NCBI RefSeq assembly: GCF_030730945.1 | Contig: NZ_JAVAMS010000002.1 | Location: forward strand, 496,001-560,000 | Length of the DNA: 64,000 nt | Origin: Aurantiacibacter poecillastricola | GTDB taxonomy: Bacteria; Pseudomonadota; Alphaproteobacteria; Sphingomonadales; Sphingomonadaceae | Direction: 5' to 3' | Shown here: piece after piece, positions 61,676 through 64,000 of the stretch | Layout: each line of letters starts with the position of its first letter | Position numbering within the stretch: the stretch's first letter is position 1 | Program-made: the position numbers and the translations under genes | Notes under the pieces: model-generated | Databases searched by the model: none | The model's input: only the letters and a program-made list of their open reading frames with translations | What the model was told of the DNA's origin: nothing

Positions 61676-62383
61676 ATGCGACACTGGATTACCGCTTCCG
61701 CCGTGGTCCTGCTCGCCGCCTGTTCGGGCGGTGATGGCGACGAGACCGCACCTTCCCCCGCCACAGAAGGCGACCCGATGGCGACGAGACCCGCTGGCGA
61801 GACCGGCACGCTCGCGCTGGAAGGCAGGCTGGAGGAGGGCACCGAGTGCATGGTTCTCCACACTCCCGATGGCGAGCGCTGGGCGATAGGCGGGGAGGCC
61901 GAGGAGTTCGCACCCGGCGACTATGTCGAGCTTGTCGGCGTGCGGGCCGATGCCAGCTTCTGCATGGAAGGCGAGGGCACGCTCATCCCGCAAAGCATGT
62001 CCGCCATGCAGCCACCCGCCGCCGACCGCGACCCGGCCCGGGCAGGGGGAGTGGCGCTGACCGAGGCCTACGTAACCGGCAGCTGGACAGCGCCGGGCGT
62101 GGCCGCCGATTGCTCGATGCCTGATTTCCAGATCACCGCCAGCCCCTCCGAGACGCTGGTGATCGAGACCCGCGTCAACGGCTCGCCCGAAACGGGCCGC
62201 GTGGTGCTGGGCGATTATCCCCGCATCGACTGGGACGATCCGCTGCCTGACATGCCGATCGAGAGCCGTGGCCCCGATGGCCTTGCCGTGCTCCGCCCCG
62301 CGACCGATGCGGATTACGAAACCGTGGAGATCGCCGGTGAAGCAGTGATCGGCGACGGGGTCGAATTCATCAAGTGTGGGTGA
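61676..62383 (+). CDS. Lipoprotein of unknown function (DUF5818-like)
   Basis: A 235-residue protein with a lipoprotein signal (MRHWITASAVVLLAACSG). The mature part begins with a low-complexity linker. A beta-rich region follows (LEEGTECMVLHTPDGERWAI, then FAPGDYVELVGVRADASFCM) that resembles DUF5818, a small beta domain of sphingomonads. A second domain near the C-terminus ends in CG. No enzymatic motif is visible. It is 36 nt downstream of the small membrane gene. Confidence 0.72.
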   Translation: MRHWITASAVVLLAACSGGDGDETAPSPATEGDPMATRPAGETGTLALEGRLEEGTECMVLHTPDGERWAIGGEAEEFAPGDYVELVGVRADASFCMEGEGTLIPQSMSAMQPPAADRDPARAGGVALTEAYVTGSWTAPGVAADCSMPDFQITASPSETLVIETRVNGSPETGRVVLGDYPRIDWDDPLPDMPIESRGPDGLAVLRPATDADYETVEIAGEAVIGDGVEFIKCG

Positions 62384-62463
62384 CAACAGCCAGGCACGCG
62401 GAATGCGCCTGAGCTTGTCACCGCGAGTTGCGCTGCCGGGCAAGCCTGCCTAACGCTTGCGCC

Positions 62464-62790
62464 ATGATCGTCCAGCTCATCGTCTTCCTCGCCGTGATCG
62501 TGGTGCCCTTTCCCATCGGCTTCGTCCTCGCCCATTACCGCCCGGAGAGCCGCCGCTGGGTGAACGCACTCTTCGCCGCCCTGCCAGTAGCCCTGCCATG
62601 CTTCGCCTATGCGCTTTACCTCACCCTCGTCTTCGATCTGAGCGCCGAGGATGGCGCCGGAGAGAACATGGCGACGATCTGGGCGATGGCCTTCTACGTG
62701 ATCGGCATCCTCACCGGCGTAACCGGCTTCGGCGTCGGCTTGCTAGGCGATGCCTATGCGCGAAACCGGGCGAAGAAGGACGTGGAGTGA
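62464..62790 (+). CDS. Small membrane protein of unknown function
   Basis: The 108-residue protein has three membrane helices (IVQLIVFLAVIVVPFPIGFV, ALFAALPVALPCFAYALYL, AFYVIGILTGVTGFGVGLLG) and a short basic C-terminus. No family is recognised. The ATG at 62464 is chosen because the hydrophobic N-terminus begins there; the frame is open 12 codons upstream. It belongs to the group inserted between rimM and trmD. Confidence 0.65.
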   Translation: MIVQLIVFLAVIVVPFPIGFVLAHYRPESRRWVNALFAALPVALPCFAYALYLTLVFDLSAEDGAGENMATIWAMAFYVIGILTGVTGFGVGLLGDAYARNRAKKDVE

Positions 62791-62946
62791 TGCAGCGCGC
62801 AAAAACAGCGCGATGTCGTTCGCCGAGCCTCGTCAGACCGTCGTGGAGCCATGACTGACGCGCCCATATTCCTTGTCTTTACTTCGAAAGCCTGACCCCG
62901 AGGCCAACGCATCGGAGCGCTGCCTGAAATTCTGGATGGGACCGAT
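62791..62946. other. Short intergenic gap between two small membrane genes
   Basis: 156 bp with no supportable gene, strong hairpin or repeat. It may carry the promoter of the next small gene; I see no convincing -35/-10 pair. Confidence 0.4.
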
Positions 62947-63237
62947 ATGCTGATTGAAAACCCGTTTTACCTACTCGCCGGATGCGGCCTCGGCGCTGCG
63001 GCGTTCAACCTGGCGATGATGAAGGTCTCCCCGCAGATCAAGGACCGGACGAGGCACGTGGTGGCTGGCACGGTTCCCGTGGCCGCATCATTCGCGCTCC
63101 TGATCGGTCCGCACGACAGTGTCGTTGCCTATGGTTCCGACCTTGCGACCATTGGCGCGTCGCTGGTTGCAGGGCTAAGCGCCGCATACGGTTCCACTCG
63201 CTTCGTCCGTCCGCAAAGGATGCTGACGCGCCGCTGA
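62947..63237 (+). CDS. Small membrane protein of unknown function
   Basis: A 96-residue protein with two or three hydrophobic stretches (FYLLAGCGLGAAAFNLAMM, VVAGTVPVAASFALLIG, LATIGASLVAGLSAAYG) and a basic C-terminus (RFVRPQRMLTRR). No family is recognised. It precedes trmD by 55 bp. It is the weakest of the four genes in this cluster because the composition is simple. Confidence 0.55.
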   Translation: MLIENPFYLLAGCGLGAAAFNLAMMKVSPQIKDRTRHVVAGTVPVAASFALLIGPHDSVVAYGSDLATIGASLVAGLSAAYGSTRFVRPQRMLTRR

Positions 63238-63292
63238 TCTTGCACGCATCGCGCAACTGGTGAAGTCCGGCGAAGCGCGTTAGGGCGCAGCC

Positions 63293-64000
63293 ATGACCTT
63301 CGCCGCCACCATTCTCACCCTTTACCCCGAGATGTTTCCGGGCCCGCTCGGCGTGTCGCTGGCTGGCCGCGCGCTGGAGCGGGGGGACTGGTCGTGCGAG
63401 GCCGTGCAGATCCGCGATTTTGCGCAGGATAGGCACCGCACGGTGGACGATACCCCCGCTGGCGGCGGGGCTGGGATGGTCTTGAAGGCGGACGTGCTGG
63501 CCCGCGCGGTGGACAGCGTGGCCGATACTCGCCCCGTGCTCGCCATGACCCCGCGTGGCAATCCCATTTCGCAAGAGCGCATCCGCGAGATCGCCGCCGG
63601 CCCCGGCGTCACCCTGCTGTGCGGGCGCTTCGAGGGCTTCGACGAGCGCCTGTTCGAGGCCCGCCCGCACATCGAGCAGGTGAGCCTTGCCGATATCGTG
63701 CTTTCGGGCGGAGAACCGGCGGCTCTGGCCATACTCGATGCTTGCATTCGGCTGCTTCCCGGAGTAATGGGCGCGGCTTCCAGCGGTACCGAGGAGTCGT
63801 TCGAGGAAGGCCTGCTCGAGTATCCGCAATATACCCGACCTGTAGAATGGGAAGGGCGCACGATCCCTGAAGTGCTGCGATCGGGGGATCATGCGAGGAT
63901 TGCCGCGTGGAGGAAAGCCCGCGCGGAAGACGATACACGGTCACGCAGGCCGGATCTTTGGGAGCGCCACGGTGGCACTCCGGGTCAGCCTGCCTCTGGC
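63293..64000 (+). CDS. trmD: tRNA (guanine37-N1)-methyltransferase, 3' truncated by window
   Basis: An open frame from the ATG at 63293 runs off the end of the window: 236 codons without a stop, close to full length (usually about 240-250). It matches TrmD, the SPOUT enzyme that methylates G37 of tRNAs and prevents frameshifts. The knot region has [13 protein letters not shown] and [22 protein letters not shown]; the N-terminus [16 protein letters not shown] is typical. In most bacteria rpsP-rimM-trmD-rplS are contiguous; here four small genes separate rimM from trmD. rplS may follow outside the window. Confidence 0.93.
   Translation, partial: MTFAATILTLYPEMFPGPLGVSLAGRALERGDWSCEAVQIRDFAQDRHRTVDDTPAGGGAGMVLKADVLARAVDSVADTRPVLAMTPRGNPISQERIREIAAGPGVTLLCGRFEGFDERLFEARPHIEQVSLADIVLSGGEPAALAILDACIRLLPGVMGAASSGTEESFEEGLLEYPQYTRPVEWEGRTIPEVLRSGDHARIAAWRKARAEDDTRSRRPDLWERHGGTPGQPASG

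Overview
The window looks like chromosomal core DNA of a GC-rich alphaproteobacterium in the Sphingomonadales, most likely Erythrobacteraceae; genus and species cannot be told from this sequence. The evidence is the gene content and order: F0 ATP synthase genes (I-a-c-b'-b) without the F1 genes, pyrF-trpF-trpB-trpA-accD-folC, aroA...cmk...rpsA, a FYDLN-acid zinc-ribbon gene next to tRNA-Ala, cpdR opposite an N-formylglutamate amidohydrolase gene, a SapC-family gene, and DUF3857/TPR and RTX proteins. No transposase, integrase, phage gene, CRISPR array, rRNA or replication origin was seen.

Layout. 1-4.1 kb: a membrane diguanylate cyclase, a GNAT-nitrilase fusion and isocitrate dehydrogenase. 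4.2-15.6 kb: a lipid block. The minus strand reads thiolase, 3-hydroxyacyl-CoA dehydrogenase/enoyl-CoA hydratase, acyl-CoA dehydrogenase, nitronate monooxygenase, then a tightly overlapping type III polyketide synthase, methyltransferase and flavoprotein. Divergently, the plus strand carries an acyl-CoA ligase and a MerR regulator. A perfect 14-bp palindrome lies between the two divergent transcripts and is the obvious operator candidate. 15.6-24.4 kb: an RTX calcium-binding protein, tRNA-Val(GAC), cpdR, an amidohydrolase, a candidate small RNA of the SuhB/mmgR type, a SapC-family gene, a FAD-linked dehydrogenase, a small secreted protein, a DEAD-box helicase and a small ORF. 24.4-31.7 kb: a Crp/Fnr regulator, uvrD, a secreted protein built of 11-residue repeats, rsmD, a pseudouridine synthase, an AmpG-like permease and a palindrome-rich 151-bp element.

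31.7-39.4 kb: minus-strand biosynthesis genes (purB, lapA-like, pyrF, trpF, trpB, a small membrane gene, trpA, accD, folC), with several 4-bp overlaps. 39.5-47.1 kb: a transglutaminase/TPR protein, radC, and a ydbH-ynbE-ydbL operon for envelope lipid transport. 47.2-49.9 kb: the F0 operon, ending in a clear intrinsic terminator. 50-58.4 kb: a small reductase, gloB, a GFA-family gene, rpsA, two plus-strand genes, cmk, two small genes, aroA and the FYDLN gene. 58.4-64 kb: tRNA-Ala(GGC), ffh, rpsP, rimM, four small membrane or lipoprotein genes, and a trmD that runs off the end of the window.

Most of the window is housekeeping. The less ordinary items are the lipid/type III polyketide block with its operator, the candidate sRNA, the 11-residue-repeat protein, the coupled membrane gene between trpB and trpA, and the palindromic element.
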